Assembly: GCA_949289305.1 (NCBI GenBank) | Contig: CASENB010000008.1 | Location: forward strand, 1-64,000 | Direction: 5' to 3' | Length of the DNA: 64,000 nt | DNA from: an uncultured Spirochaetales bacterium | Lineage (GTDB): Bacteria; Spirochaetota; Spirochaetia; Sphaerochaetales; Sphaerochaetaceae | Shown here: positions 36,593 to 45,525 of the stretch, piece by piece | Numbering within the stretch: position 1 is the first letter of the stretch | Layout: every line of letters starts with the position of its first letter | Notes under the pieces: model-generated | The model's database searches: none | The model's input: the letters and a program-made list of their open reading frames with translations, nothing else | Told to the model about the DNA's origin: nothing | Made by a program: the position numbers and the translations under genes

Positions 36593-36928
36593 TTATGATT
36601 GTTTCTTTATAGCTTTTTTATTCTTATGTTTTAACTTTGCATATCTTAACCATAAAAACAAAAATCCCCATGCTATAGAAAGAAGAAAGAGCATGACTAT
36701 CTGATAGAGAATATTCAGCTGTAAAATAAAACTTAATATTTCATGAGGAATAATTGTTAGATTCTCAAATAGGTTAAGATCAGTTTCAAAATAGGTTTTG
36801 TCGGTTATAATCCTCCATATGATATCAAAGGTTGATGGTTCAATACTTGTAAACTGAGCTCCCACATCTGCATAAACAGCCATTGAAAAAAAAATTATTA
36901 TTAAAGCAAGATAAAAAATCTTTTTCAT
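36593..36928 (-). CDS. small exported protein with one C-terminal membrane helix
   Basis: 111 residues. A signal segment of about 20 residues (KKIFYLALIIIFFSMAVYA, cleavage before DVG) is followed by a 45-residue stretch predicted to be periplasmic, one strong hydrophobic helix (YQIVMLFLLSIAWGFLFLWL) and a lysine-rich cytoplasmic tail. I do not recognise a family. It is the last gene of the kinase-phosphatase operon, two bases after the pseudokinase gene, so it may be an accessory of that membrane protein. Confidence 0.65.
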   Translation of the reverse strand: MKKIFYLALIIIFFSMAVYADVGAQFTSIEPSTFDIIWRIITDKTYFETDLNLFENLTIIPHEILSFILQLNILYQIVMLFLLSIAWGFLFLWLRYAKLKHKNKKAIKKQS

Positions 36929-36930
36929 CT

Positions 36931-38268
36931 TTAATTTCCCTCCTTATACAGATGCAGCAATGTAATATTCCTATTTATTGTCTGAATTATTGCAAAAAGA
37001 AATGAAATACATAGTAATATTGCTTCAAATATTAAGAATCCGTCTAAAACAAATGCATTTGAAATTTCTATCCATACATTCCACAAAGATGGATGCTGAA
37101 TATATAAATATATCGTACTTGAAGCTAAGATTAAAAATGAAATTACCCTCTTTATTACATGGTAATAAGTCATTATCGAAAGCATTGTAAGTATTATTAA
37201 TGCCGTAGGAAAAATATGGCACATTGGGTTCTCGTATTCTACCTCAGAGCTAAGAATAATCAAAAGGCAAATCCAATTAAACCTCAAAAGAGATTTAAAA
37301 GTGCATAACAACGTTTCACTTACATTTTTTCTTCTCTTATCGTTTAATTTTATTAAAGCATTATCATCTATCCCTAATAGAATTTGACCTAGATCGTCAA
37401 AGGCTTTTATTTTATCGCTATTTGAAGCAGAAGACAATAATATGCAAAATAGCTCTCTTACAACTGAAGGAATAAGATTCCAAACCATATTAAATTCTTG
37501 TCTTATGAATTTGGGCGCAACAAAACCCTCTTTAGTAAAATTCAATCTTTTTTTACTGTCATAAATATCACATTCGTCGATTGAGAAAATAATGGAAAAT
37601 GCTTTTTTTATAATATTGTCGAAATATAATGTATCTGATACTTTCGAGTCAGAGAAATTCAAATTGCTTTCACCTTTCGATAAAAATATTATCTTCTCAT
37701 AGCCTATAAACTGTACTAAGTTATCTTCAGAGAGAACAAAATCGGAAAAAGCAAGAGGAGTAAACGAACAGTTAAGCGCATATTTTATTTCAGTTATTCG
37801 CTTGATCATGCTCCCTACGACCTTTATTTTCTTTAAAATTCTATCTGCTTTTGTAGTTCCGCTAATATTATTTAATACAGTCTCTATCGCTTCACATCGG
37901 CTACCTTTTATCGTGTAGCCTGCAAAAACACCATTTTCATCTGTAATGAGCTGATCTGGATAAAATTTATTCTCTTTAAAAAATGCTTTATTAAGATACG
38001 ATATCCTATGAAATTCAGTTGAGACCTCCTTCTGCCTTGATGTAAATTCAGGCATTGCATTAAAATGATGCTGTTCTTCTATTCTTTGCAAATGAGAAAG
38101 CAATTCATATTCTTTTTTAAAAAGCTCAGAGCTACATATGACTTTTGCATATGCTTTATCATTCAAACCTAATATTTCACAAACACTATAATTTTGATCT
38201 TGTACGATAACTTTTCCTAAATCGTATCCGTTTTTTTTGATATATATGCGCTTTAAAGTCTTTTCCAT
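36931..38268 (-). CDS. membrane-anchored pseudokinase-like protein
   Basis: 445 residues. The first 300 look like an eroded protein-kinase domain: YAKVI at 40-44 in the VAIK position, a helix with FKKEYELL as helix C, GVFAGYTIKG near the hinge, and SFTPLAFSDFVLSEDNLVQFIGYEK where the catalytic and metal loops should be. HRD, its Asn and DFG are all missing, so catalysis is unlikely. Four or five membrane helices fill residues 325-440. The kinase resemblance is my inference and needs a profile search. It may bind the active kinase or phosphatase of the operon and tie it to the membrane. Confidence 0.55.
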   Translation of the reverse strand: MEKTLKRIYIKKNGYDLGKVIVQDQNYSVCEILGLNDKAYAKVICSSELFKKEYELLSHLQRIEEQHHFNAMPEFTSRQKEVSTEFHRISYLNKAFFKENKFYPDQLITDENGVFAGYTIKGSRCEAIETVLNNISGTTKADRILKKIKVVGSMIKRITEIKYALNCSFTPLAFSDFVLSEDNLVQFIGYEKIIFLSKGESNLNFSDSKVSDTLYFDNIIKKAFSIIFSIDECDIYDSKKRLNFTKEGFVAPKFIRQEFNMVWNLIPSVVRELFCILLSSASNSDKIKAFDDLGQILLGIDDNALIKLNDKRRKNVSETLLCTFKSLLRFNWICLLIILSSEVEYENPMCHIFPTALIILTMLSIMTYYHVIKRVISFLILASSTIYLYIQHPSLWNVWIEISNAFVLDGFLIFEAILLCISFLFAIIQTINRNITLLHLYKEGN

Positions 38269-38285
38269 CTTATCCCCATATATTT

Positions 38286-39797
38286 CTAACGAACATTAAC
38301 ATTTACATTATCTCCTAGCCCCCAATACTCAACCGACTCTGCAATCTGCTTAGGAATATTCAAACTTGTAAGTCTTCTAGTTGTAAGAAACGCATCGTCA
38401 GCAACATAACGCAAAGAGTCTGGTAAAGTTAGAGAAATAATTGATGTTCCTTCAAATGCACTATTGCCAATTGAAACAAGAGAATTGGGTAATTCTTTCA
38501 AACTACTTAAATCAGAATAATAAAACGCAGATTCTCCGATAGAAGATAAACTAGAATTCTCCCCAAAGTCTATTTTATCTAGATTAAAACAAAATGCGAA
38601 AGCACCTTCTTCAATTGCATTAATAGAGCTAGGCAGTATGACATTTTGAACGTTTGAATCTAAAAATAAATAGGCAGGGATAGTTTCTAAAAGATTGCTG
38701 CTTGATAAATCTGCATAAATAAGATTTGACAGCCTTTCAAAAGCGTTAGATCCTAATTTTCTTAAAGTTTGAGGAGTTCTCATTTCAATTACGCTCGTAT
38801 TATGAAAAGAAGCCTCTCCGATTTCTTCAAGTTGAGTTTCTCTTAAGTCTAAGGCGGAAGAAAGCTTAGTACAATTCTCAAAAGCACTGTCACCAATAAC
38901 TTTTATAGTTTTAGGGAAAGTGAAATTTTCAATCGTACTTTCACTAAAGGCTCCTATTCCTATCTCTTCTAGCTCTGATGCTGGTGATGTTATTACATTC
39001 GATAGGTAATGACAATTGTAAAATGCATAATTCCCAATCTTTTTTAGATTATCAGGGATATTAAATACTTTGATATACGTTTGGCTAAAAGAATTAGACC
39101 CCAAAGTGCGAAGCTTGCTATCGTTTGCTATTTCTACATCAATTAAGGCAGAATCATAAAATGCACCATCTTCAATTATTTTTGTATTTTTAGGAATCGA
39201 AATTGCAGTAAGAGAAGAATTTGCAAATGCGTCTTTTCCAATAATAGAGAGCGAAGATTTTGGATTGAAATAGACCGTCTCTATTGTAGTTTTTTCGAAT
39301 AATTTATCACCAAGACGCGACACTTCATCGGGAAAGCCAACGACTTTAAGATCTTTATATCCATCTTTTACTGCAGTGACGACCTTTCTTCCTTGCATAT
39401 TTACGTAATATTCGAACACTTCACCTATATCTACAAAGACAGGAATAATAGCTACATTTGAATTATCGTAATTCGTAAATATAGTTATTCTCGAATCCCC
39501 AGTGTTGTAATATGAAGAATAAAACACATCAGTATTATCACTAGAATCCAATGTCCATCCTAAGAATACTTTTCCATAAGGGACTAAAGGCCTATGCAAT
39601 TCTATAGTTTCTCTTGGATAGGCAGAATAAGAGAAATCTTCGACTTGCGTTGAGAATCTTGGATAAAGATAATAAAAAGCCAAAGCCAGAGCAAAAACAA
39701 TAAAAATCACTATCCATTTTTTCTTTGAACGATTTAAATCGTTTTTTTCATAGTCGTATATATACGTGCTGCCTTTTTTCTTCGACATATTGTCCAT
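38286..39797 (-). CDS. membrane-anchored BspA-like leucine-rich-repeat protein
   Basis: 503 residues. A lysine-rich cytoplasmic head (1-27), one membrane helix (about 28-45), then an outward-facing part: a region resembling Listeria-Bacteroides beta-strand repeats (about 55-130, with VFLGWTLDSSDN) and about ten LRR_5/BspA repeats of 22-24 residues (patterns such as LKKIGNYAFYNC, IKVIGDSAFENC, LVSIGNSAFEGT). The repeats are typical of ligand- or surface-binding domains. It starts one base after the Sel1 gene stop. It could be the sensor of this signalling operon. Confidence 0.82.
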   Translation of the reverse strand: MDNMSKKKGSTYIYDYEKNDLNRSKKKWIVIFIVFALALAFYYLYPRFSTQVEDFSYSAYPRETIELHRPLVPYGKVFLGWTLDSSDNTDVFYSSYYNTGDSRITIFTNYDNSNVAIIPVFVDIGEVFEYYVNMQGRKVVTAVKDGYKDLKVVGFPDEVSRLGDKLFEKTTIETVYFNPKSSLSIIGKDAFANSSLTAISIPKNTKIIEDGAFYDSALIDVEIANDSKLRTLGSNSFSQTYIKVFNIPDNLKKIGNYAFYNCHYLSNVITSPASELEEIGIGAFSESTIENFTFPKTIKVIGDSAFENCTKLSSALDLRETQLEEIGEASFHNTSVIEMRTPQTLRKLGSNAFERLSNLIYADLSSSNLLETIPAYLFLDSNVQNVILPSSINAIEEGAFAFCFNLDKIDFGENSSLSSIGESAFYYSDLSSLKELPNSLVSIGNSAFEGTSIISLTLPDSLRYVADDAFLTTRRLTSLNIPKQIAESVEYWGLGDNVNVNVR

Positions 39798-41354
39798 CTA
39801 CCCCATATTTTTCCATTTTTCAGCCTGTTCTAAGTCCCTTGTCACGCCAAGCCCTTCTCTAAAGCATTTAGAGACAACCTCATAAGCTCTTTTTTCTCCC
39901 CTAAGCGCTGATAAATAATAGAAATAGAATGCACTGTCATCATTTCTTTCTACGCCTGAACCGTAAGCATAACAATTTGCAACAGCGAAAAGCGCGTTTA
40001 AGTTGCCTAATTTTGCACTTTTATAAATATATTCAAATGCTTTATTTAAATCTTTCTCCGTTCCTTTACCTTTAAAAAGCATTATTGAGGCTAACTCTAA
40101 GGCGTAAGCGTTCTCAGGATATTTATTTAGACTTTCCTCACACAATAAATAAGCAATACGAGGATTTTTATTGTAATATGCACTTATAATGTTAATAACG
40201 GAAGGCTCTTTAAGATTTTGGATTAATGATAATATATACTTCCTTGTCTTAGCATTGTTTACGCTTCTTTCGTCTTCACAAAAATAGAAATCAATGAGTT
40301 TCAAAACGATATCTTTATTAAAGACGAATTTAGAATATGCTTCATAATACTTAGCTGCCTCTGCCATGTCTTTATTGACATATTTGCCATCTTCATAAAG
40401 CTTTGCAAGAGCTAAGCATCCTTCCATGCTGTTATTTTCAACTTCTTTAGATGCGATAGCAATCCATTTTACGACGTCTTCTTTAGCACAATCGGAACTA
40501 GGAGAACTCGCTATTTGTTTTAGTTTTAATAGCGCATAGCGTTTTTCTGCTTCTTTTGAACCATATTTTATTGCTATCTTGTAGTTTTTGATTGCTTCAT
40601 CAATATCGCAATCCGTTCCTTTCGCATATTCATAACAATATCCAAGACGATAGTAAGAATCTGGATAGCCGCGAGAAGCAGAACGCATAAAAAGATCGAA
40701 AGCTTTATAATAATCTGTCTTACTATCAGTAAGTAAATCATCAAAATATACGCAACCTAACAAATATAGAGCTTCGCTATTTCCACTATTTGCTGCTTTA
40801 GTTAAGTTTTTCAAAGCAGCTCCTTGCACTTTCTTTTTATCTAAAATTGAAGCCCTTGCTTCTTTTAGAGCAAGAGCAATTGTCTCATCAGCTTTATGGT
40901 TTCCTTTAATAGAACTGCTAATAAGGGCTTTTTCTTTTTTTAAAATTTTCTGATCCAAAGCTTCAGCAAGTTCAAATATGAAATTTATCGTTGCATCTAC
41001 ATCGCTTACATGCGCCTCTTGATAATCTTGTATAATCCTTTTTATATATTCTTCCTTTTGAGCTTTTTCAAAATTTGAAATGGAGAGAATACGATCTACA
41101 TATTCTCCGTTTGAATCTATAAGGTTACGAACGAACAAACAATATTTGTTATAGTTATCATCTCTATAAAGATAATCTTTAATGAGTGCATAAAACTTGT
41201 CTGTCGATAAATAATCGGCGGACTTTTTCATATTCAGAGGAATATATTTTTTGTATTCTTCTTTTTCCGGGTGTAAGATTTTATCCCCTATTTTTAAGCC
41301 TTTTTTTACTGTTTCTACGAAATTATAATGGTTCGCATCTTGTTTTCTTTGCAT
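39798..41354 (-). CDS. Sel1-like repeat (TPR-type) protein
   Basis: 518 residues, no signal peptide. The middle (about 190-290) and C-terminal part (about 310-345, 430-515) hold Sel1 repeats: ALYLLGCVYFDDLL, SYYRLGYCYEYAKGTDCD, CLALAKLYEDGKYVNKD, ALFAVANCYAYGSGVERND and AYEVVSKCFREGLGVTRD. The N-terminal 170 residues are helical and unrecognised. Sel1 proteins act as scaffolds in signalling and assembly. The context suggests it bridges the cytoplasmic kinase/phosphatase part and the membrane proteins encoded next to it. Confidence 0.82.
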   Translation of the reverse strand: MQRKQDANHYNFVETVKKGLKIGDKILHPEKEEYKKYIPLNMKKSADYLSTDKFYALIKDYLYRDDNYNKYCLFVRNLIDSNGEYVDRILSISNFEKAQKEEYIKRIIQDYQEAHVSDVDATINFIFELAEALDQKILKKEKALISSSIKGNHKADETIALALKEARASILDKKKVQGAALKNLTKAANSGNSEALYLLGCVYFDDLLTDSKTDYYKAFDLFMRSASRGYPDSYYRLGYCYEYAKGTDCDIDEAIKNYKIAIKYGSKEAEKRYALLKLKQIASSPSSDCAKEDVVKWIAIASKEVENNSMEGCLALAKLYEDGKYVNKDMAEAAKYYEAYSKFVFNKDIVLKLIDFYFCEDERSVNNAKTRKYILSLIQNLKEPSVINIISAYYNKNPRIAYLLCEESLNKYPENAYALELASIMLFKGKGTEKDLNKAFEYIYKSAKLGNLNALFAVANCYAYGSGVERNDDSAFYFYYLSALRGEKRAYEVVSKCFREGLGVTRDLEQAEKWKNMG

Positions 41355-41383
41355 AAAGACTACCCTATTAAGAATATGAATAC

Positions 41384-41743
41384 TTAAAAGCCGCCTCCTT
41401 TGATGTCAAAAGTATCGCCTTGCACAAGCCTTCCAGAGTGTCCGCACCAAGGACACTTTGAGACATCGCCTATCTTTGTATCGTCGCAATATATCTTGTT
41501 GCAACTGCCGCACTGAGTCCATTTTGTAGACCCGCAATGAGGGCATGCATAATCGTCTTCTATTACAAACTCACCCGATAAGACATTGCTTTCAAAACCT
41601 TCCCTTTTAGCTTTATCTTCATCTACAGGGAAAGCCCATGTCTGATGCCATTTCCCATCTTCCCTCTTTTCATTTCTAATTCCGAACGTCTTTTTTTTCT
41701 TACTGCATTTTGCAAGTATTATTTCCACTGTTTTTCTTGGCAT
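41384..41743 (-). CDS. TerY-C-like double zinc-ribbon protein
   Basis: 119 residues. Cys13 and the segment TFGIRNEKREDGKWHQTWAFPV are followed by four pairs of metal ligands: CPHC, CGSC, a Cys in IYCDD and CPWC. This order (FGIR, TWAFP, then paired cysteines) is what I recall for the TerY-C metal-binding domain that normally forms the C-terminus of TerY vWA proteins. Here it is a separate gene two places downstream of the vWA gene, so the domain has been split off. It follows the phosphatase gene after 30 bases. Confidence 0.72.
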   Translation of the reverse strand: MPRKTVEIILAKCSKKKKTFGIRNEKREDGKWHQTWAFPVDEDKAKREGFESNVLSGEFVIEDDYACPHCGSTKWTQCGSCNKIYCDDTKIGDVSKCPWCGHSGRLVQGDTFDIKGGGF

Positions 41744-41773
41744 GATAATCCCCTCCTTTGGCCAAGCTAAATA

Positions 41774-43330
41774 TCAAATTGCATTTGGATCAGGCTCTAT
41801 ACCATCTTCATTCACATCTAAAGCATCAGCATTATCAGATTCTTCATTCACTTTTTCACCTTCACCTATAACTTCAACTTTTTCTGTATGAGGAATGATA
41901 AAACTCTGATTGTTTTCCGTTTTTACTATCTCTTCAGTTTTTGGACCATCTCCAGCAACATCTAAAGACTCTTCTTTAACATCTTCTGATTTTTCTTCGT
42001 CGTTTTTCAAAAGAGAAAAATAGATCTGATTGATTTTTTCTTTATTGTGACTAATCGATTCTCTTTTCTCTTCTTTAGCTCTCTTGAAATCATCTATCTT
42101 CTTATTTGATTCCTCAATTGAGCTATCTATATTAGCTAAAGATATTTTCAGTTGTTCTATTTTATCTTGTAGAACGCTAATTTCAGTCTTTATTTGTTCC
42201 TTCTTTTCTTCGTTGTGCTTTTTTTCTTCAATCAGGCTCTGATATTTTTGTTTTAACAGAGACATGAAGCTAACGACGTTTTGCTCTTCTCCTTTCAAAG
42301 ATTCCATTTTTCTTTCTACATTTTCAAGTTCTGTCCTTGTTGCGTTTTGACGCGTCTTTTGCCTGTTCAATAAAGATTCAACATAATTAAGATTTTCATT
42401 TAATGTGTTTAGGTCATACTCTTCTTGATTTATCTTTTTCGTAAGCTCCAAAACTTCTTTTGAAAATGCTGCAATAGAAGCAATTGTTTTAATTTCTTCT
42501 GAGTCATAGCAACATGCGATTGACACATCATCTCGCGAATGATTCTTAGCAAGCAATGGTAATACAGAGAGAAATTTTTCTTCAGCAATAGACGGATCTT
42601 CTTTATCGACAGTGTCATGAAGGAACGTACGATATAAATTAAATAGGCCTTCAATGTCATCTTGGTATGTTTTTTCTAGCCCGTCAGAGCATAGGAAAAC
42701 AGCAACAGGGACATCATTGCCATAGCAGAAAAAGGAGCGAAAATAATCTACTGCCATAGTATTGCAAAGAGACGTAGTACTATTGAATTCGCATTTTTCA
42801 TCATCCTCTACAGGAATGCGAGCATCTCCGTTTTTGTTGAATATTACTATCGCACCATCTCCGATTTGGGATGCAAAGAAAAACTCTTTCGTATAACAAG
42901 CAAAAAGAAGCGTGGCTCCATAGATATGCGAAAGTTTTACTTGATCGGTGTAGTTTTTTAGCGCTTGAGGAGACATTTGCGCTTTCTCTTCATCTGTTAA
43001 AGGACTTTCTTCTAAATCCTTTTCAACATACTCTTTCCATGTCTCTACAATTTGTTCAGCAATGCGATGAGAGAGCGCATTTATATTGCCTTTTTCAATT
43101 GCGTTTTCAAACCATTTCTTTTTTAATACTACCGATAGTTTTTCATAAACAACTTTGCAAGCTAGCAATGAACCTTTTTCAGATCGCACGCAATCCCGAT
43201 TTCCATGTCCATCCGAGACTGCAAGAATAATAGATCCTTCTGCCTCGCTGTCGAAAGCATAGTCCTGACAAGGACGATTCGCTTCAATATGAGAATCGCC
43301 CTGAAATCTTTTGCTGAATTTTCTAATCAT
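41774..43330 (-). CDS. PP2C-family Ser/Thr phosphatase with long coiled coil
   Basis: 518 residues. The catalytic domain is at 1-275 with all metal motifs: Asp in CQDYAF (23), DGHG (40-43), GDGA (157-160), SDGLE (215-219) and RDD (266-268). It is therefore predicted active. Residues about 290-440 form a heptad-rich coiled coil (many E, K, Q, L and I), then an acidic tail of about 75 residues. Phosphatases of TerY-P triads usually stop after the catalytic domain, so this tail is unusual and could dimerise the protein or bind the Sel1 scaffold. It lies six bases after the vWA gene. Confidence 0.88.
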   Translation of the reverse strand: MIRKFSKRFQGDSHIEANRPCQDYAFDSEAEGSIILAVSDGHGNRDCVRSEKGSLLACKVVYEKLSVVLKKKWFENAIEKGNINALSHRIAEQIVETWKEYVEKDLEESPLTDEEKAQMSPQALKNYTDQVKLSHIYGATLLFACYTKEFFFASQIGDGAIVIFNKNGDARIPVEDDEKCEFNSTTSLCNTMAVDYFRSFFCYGNDVPVAVFLCSDGLEKTYQDDIEGLFNLYRTFLHDTVDKEDPSIAEEKFLSVLPLLAKNHSRDDVSIACCYDSEEIKTIASIAAFSKEVLELTKKINQEEYDLNTLNENLNYVESLLNRQKTRQNATRTELENVERKMESLKGEEQNVVSFMSLLKQKYQSLIEEKKHNEEKKEQIKTEISVLQDKIEQLKISLANIDSSIEESNKKIDDFKRAKEEKRESISHNKEKINQIYFSLLKNDEEKSEDVKEESLDVAGDGPKTEEIVKTENNQSFIIPHTEKVEVIGEGEKVNEESDNADALDVNEDGIEPDPNAI

Positions 43331-43336
43331 AAGCGA

Positions 43337-44092
43337 CTAATCCCAATCGTCGTAATCAGAATCAGCTCCAGCATCTGCAACTTTTGCCTTTTCCTTCTCT
43401 ATACTCTCTAAAAGTTGATCAGTTTTTGATCTTATCTTACCACCCTCTTCATCAGCAGTAGGATTTGATTTGCTTCCAATTTTTATTGAATCTACAGCAG
43501 TAAAACGAATCCAAGATGAAAGAGCTTCAGGAGAATGTGTTGTGATAACAAGTTCTTTAGATCCTGTGAATTCTCTTAAAACGTCCTGATTAGCATCATC
43601 TCCAATAGCAATTGCAACTTTCAAAGAATTTTGGAACCAAGTATTCCTTTTTAAAATCGCTAATCCCTTCTCGTAGTTATCTGTGGGATCCCCATCTGAC
43701 ATAAGAAAAATTATTGGCTGGAAAGATCCGCTAGCCTGCGCCATGAACTTATTTCTAGAAAGTTTGTTAGCAAGTTCTTCGCAAGCTTCCCCGAAGTCGG
43801 TACATCCGCCAGCATTCAAATATGTCCATTGAAATTCTTCGGCAGATATAGGTTCATTAATCCACTCACAACCATTTGAAAATGCAAGAGTGGCAATTTT
43901 CACCTCAGCATCCGCATTCTTTGCAGAAATCTCTTTTATTTCGGGTAATACTTCTTCAATTGCCTGATTAACCGCTCCTATTTTCTTTCCTTCCATAGAT
44001 AACGAAGTATCGATTACAAAGAATACTGTTAAAACTCTTCTTGCTACAGGTTTTGCCGATCCATATAGATCATCTACTTGTTCAACGCTCAT
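43337..44092 (-). CDS. TerY-like von Willebrand factor A protein
   Basis: 251 residues, cytoplasmic. The metal-ion-dependent adhesion site is intact: D28-x-S30-x-S32 in VIDTSLSMEG, Thr98 in GGCTDFGEA and Asp133 in MSDGDPTD. AVNQAIEEVLPEI after the first motif and the GGCTDFG loop are typical of TerY. The C-terminal 50 residues are charged and lack the zinc domain of standard TerY, which is encoded separately at 41384. Its start overlaps the kinase stop by 4 bp, so kinase and vWA protein are coupled. Confidence 0.87.
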   Translation of the reverse strand: MSVEQVDDLYGSAKPVARRVLTVFFVIDTSLSMEGKKIGAVNQAIEEVLPEIKEISAKNADAEVKIATLAFSNGCEWINEPISAEEFQWTYLNAGGCTDFGEACEELANKLSRNKFMAQASGSFQPIIFLMSDGDPTDNYEKGLAILKRNTWFQNSLKVAIAIGDDANQDVLREFTGSKELVITTHSPEALSSWIRFTAVDSIKIGSKSNPTADEEGGKIRSKTDQLLESIEKEKAKVADAGADSDYDDWD

Positions 44093-45417
44093 AAAACATA
44101 CTCTCCTTTTATATTTCTATCAAAATAAATTGTATTTGCTTGACTTAATGCCAAAGTTTTTCCTTTTGGAATACTTCTTTTATTTCCCTCTTTATCTATA
44201 ACAATCCACTCCTCATCACTTAGATTGCATAGTCCGTACATGATTACGTTGTTTTCCTTCCTTTGTTTTACTTCAGCTGTCATCTTAAAAACACTCGCAT
44301 CCAGCTTTGGTGATGTCTGAATCTCATAAAGATATTTTCCGTGCGAAATAAAAACATCGTATTCTGTCGTTGTTTGCTTAAGCTGCCTTGTAATATGGAG
44401 CCTTGGTATGTCGGATAGTTCTCTTTTACATGCTATGCATGTTTTTTCCCGAGAATGTTCAATGAAAGTGTAACGCCCACAATCATGCATTATTAGTTGA
44501 TCGCGCAATTTTACAAATGCTTCTTCCCAATCCTTTTCCATCAATCTCTTATTCGGTTCATGCATTGCTTCTTGAGAAAAGGCCCGATAGAACATATCGT
44601 GGATGAACTCAGGATAAACAGGCCAAAATCTATAAGCATTAATATGCATGCTGGGATCAGGACGATTGCTTGCATCATTTTTGTCAAAGATAAACAGCGG
44701 CTCCTTTCCATACAGATTAATCTCATATTCTTGAGTCATGCATGGGCATTTTAGCACTCTCTGCCCCTCTAGTGGATGTGACAAGAAAAGCATCATGAAA
44801 AGTATGACAGATAGAGAAAATCTATCGGTAAAATTATTAGGAACTGTAGATCCAACTACAATTTCTGGAGCCATATATCGGCATTTACCCGCAATTCCCA
44901 TCGTAGTGCCATATTGGGAAACGTTATCGTTATCACATATTAAGACGTGTCCATCGGATGGACGAATAAAGAAATTTCCATCGTTTAGATCTTGATAGCT
45001 ATACCCTTGTCTATGAAGGACTCTAAATGCATGAACGATATTCAAACATGCATTAACAGGGGATGCGATGGATGAGAACGTTTTCTTTGCAAGCAGAAAT
45101 TCTGAGAATTCAAAATGATCAGCTGGGCGAAGATCCATTATATAACCGAAACTATTTCCATCTTCACAGTATTCAAGAGGCCAGAGAAACATAGGATCAG
45201 GACTTTGATTCTTGATATTGTCTTTTAAATTTTCTTTGAATTTCTTTTCATTCCTCATGCCCTCGAAATACCATTTAAGAGCATAATTTCCACCTTTCCA
45301 TTTTACGAGATAAACTTCTCCTTGGCCGCCTCCTCCAAGTTTTTTAATTACATGTACAGGTTCTGCTTTTGCTGTTTTTAGAGTTGTATTCGGCTTTAAC
45401 AAATCGCCATTATTCAT
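44089..45417 (-). CDS. Ser/Thr protein kinase of a TerY-P type triad
   Basis: 442 residues, no membrane segment. Kinase motifs: Gly loop LGGGGQGEVYLV (27-38), Lys48 in YALKWY, catalytic YQDLNDGNF (Asp143, Asn148), CDNDN (Asp162) in place of DFG, APE at 183-185 and DRFSLSVILFMML. HRD and DFG are altered but the catalytic Lys, Asp, Asn and Asp remain, so activity is likely. Beyond 310 a CxxC (CIAC) with an upstream Cys suggests a small metal site, then a beta-rich C-terminus (GLCNLSDEEWIVID, IPKGKTLAL) as I recall from TerY-associated kinases. AAGGAGG precedes ATG. Confidence 0.88.
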   Translation of the reverse strand: MNNGDLLKPNTTLKTAKAEPVHVIKKLGGGGQGEVYLVKWKGGNYALKWYFEGMRNEKKFKENLKDNIKNQSPDPMFLWPLEYCEDGNSFGYIMDLRPADHFEFSEFLLAKKTFSSIASPVNACLNIVHAFRVLHRQGYSYQDLNDGNFFIRPSDGHVLICDNDNVSQYGTTMGIAGKCRYMAPEIVVGSTVPNNFTDRFSLSVILFMMLFLSHPLEGQRVLKCPCMTQEYEINLYGKEPLFIFDKNDASNRPDPSMHINAYRFWPVYPEFIHDMFYRAFSQEAMHEPNKRLMEKDWEEAFVKLRDQLIMHDCGRYTFIEHSREKTCIACKRELSDIPRLHITRQLKQTTTEYDVFISHGKYLYEIQTSPKLDASVFKMTAEVKQRKENNVIMYGLCNLSDEEWIVIDKEGNKRSIPKGKTLALSQANTIYFDRNIKGEYVL

Positions 45418-45525
45418 TCCCCAGACCTCCTTATCTTTTTCAATTTTAATAAAGAAATTATGTGATTATCAAGTAATTTGTATGTGGCAAGAACAAATAT
45501 AAAAAGATCGAAACCTACGGAAAAG

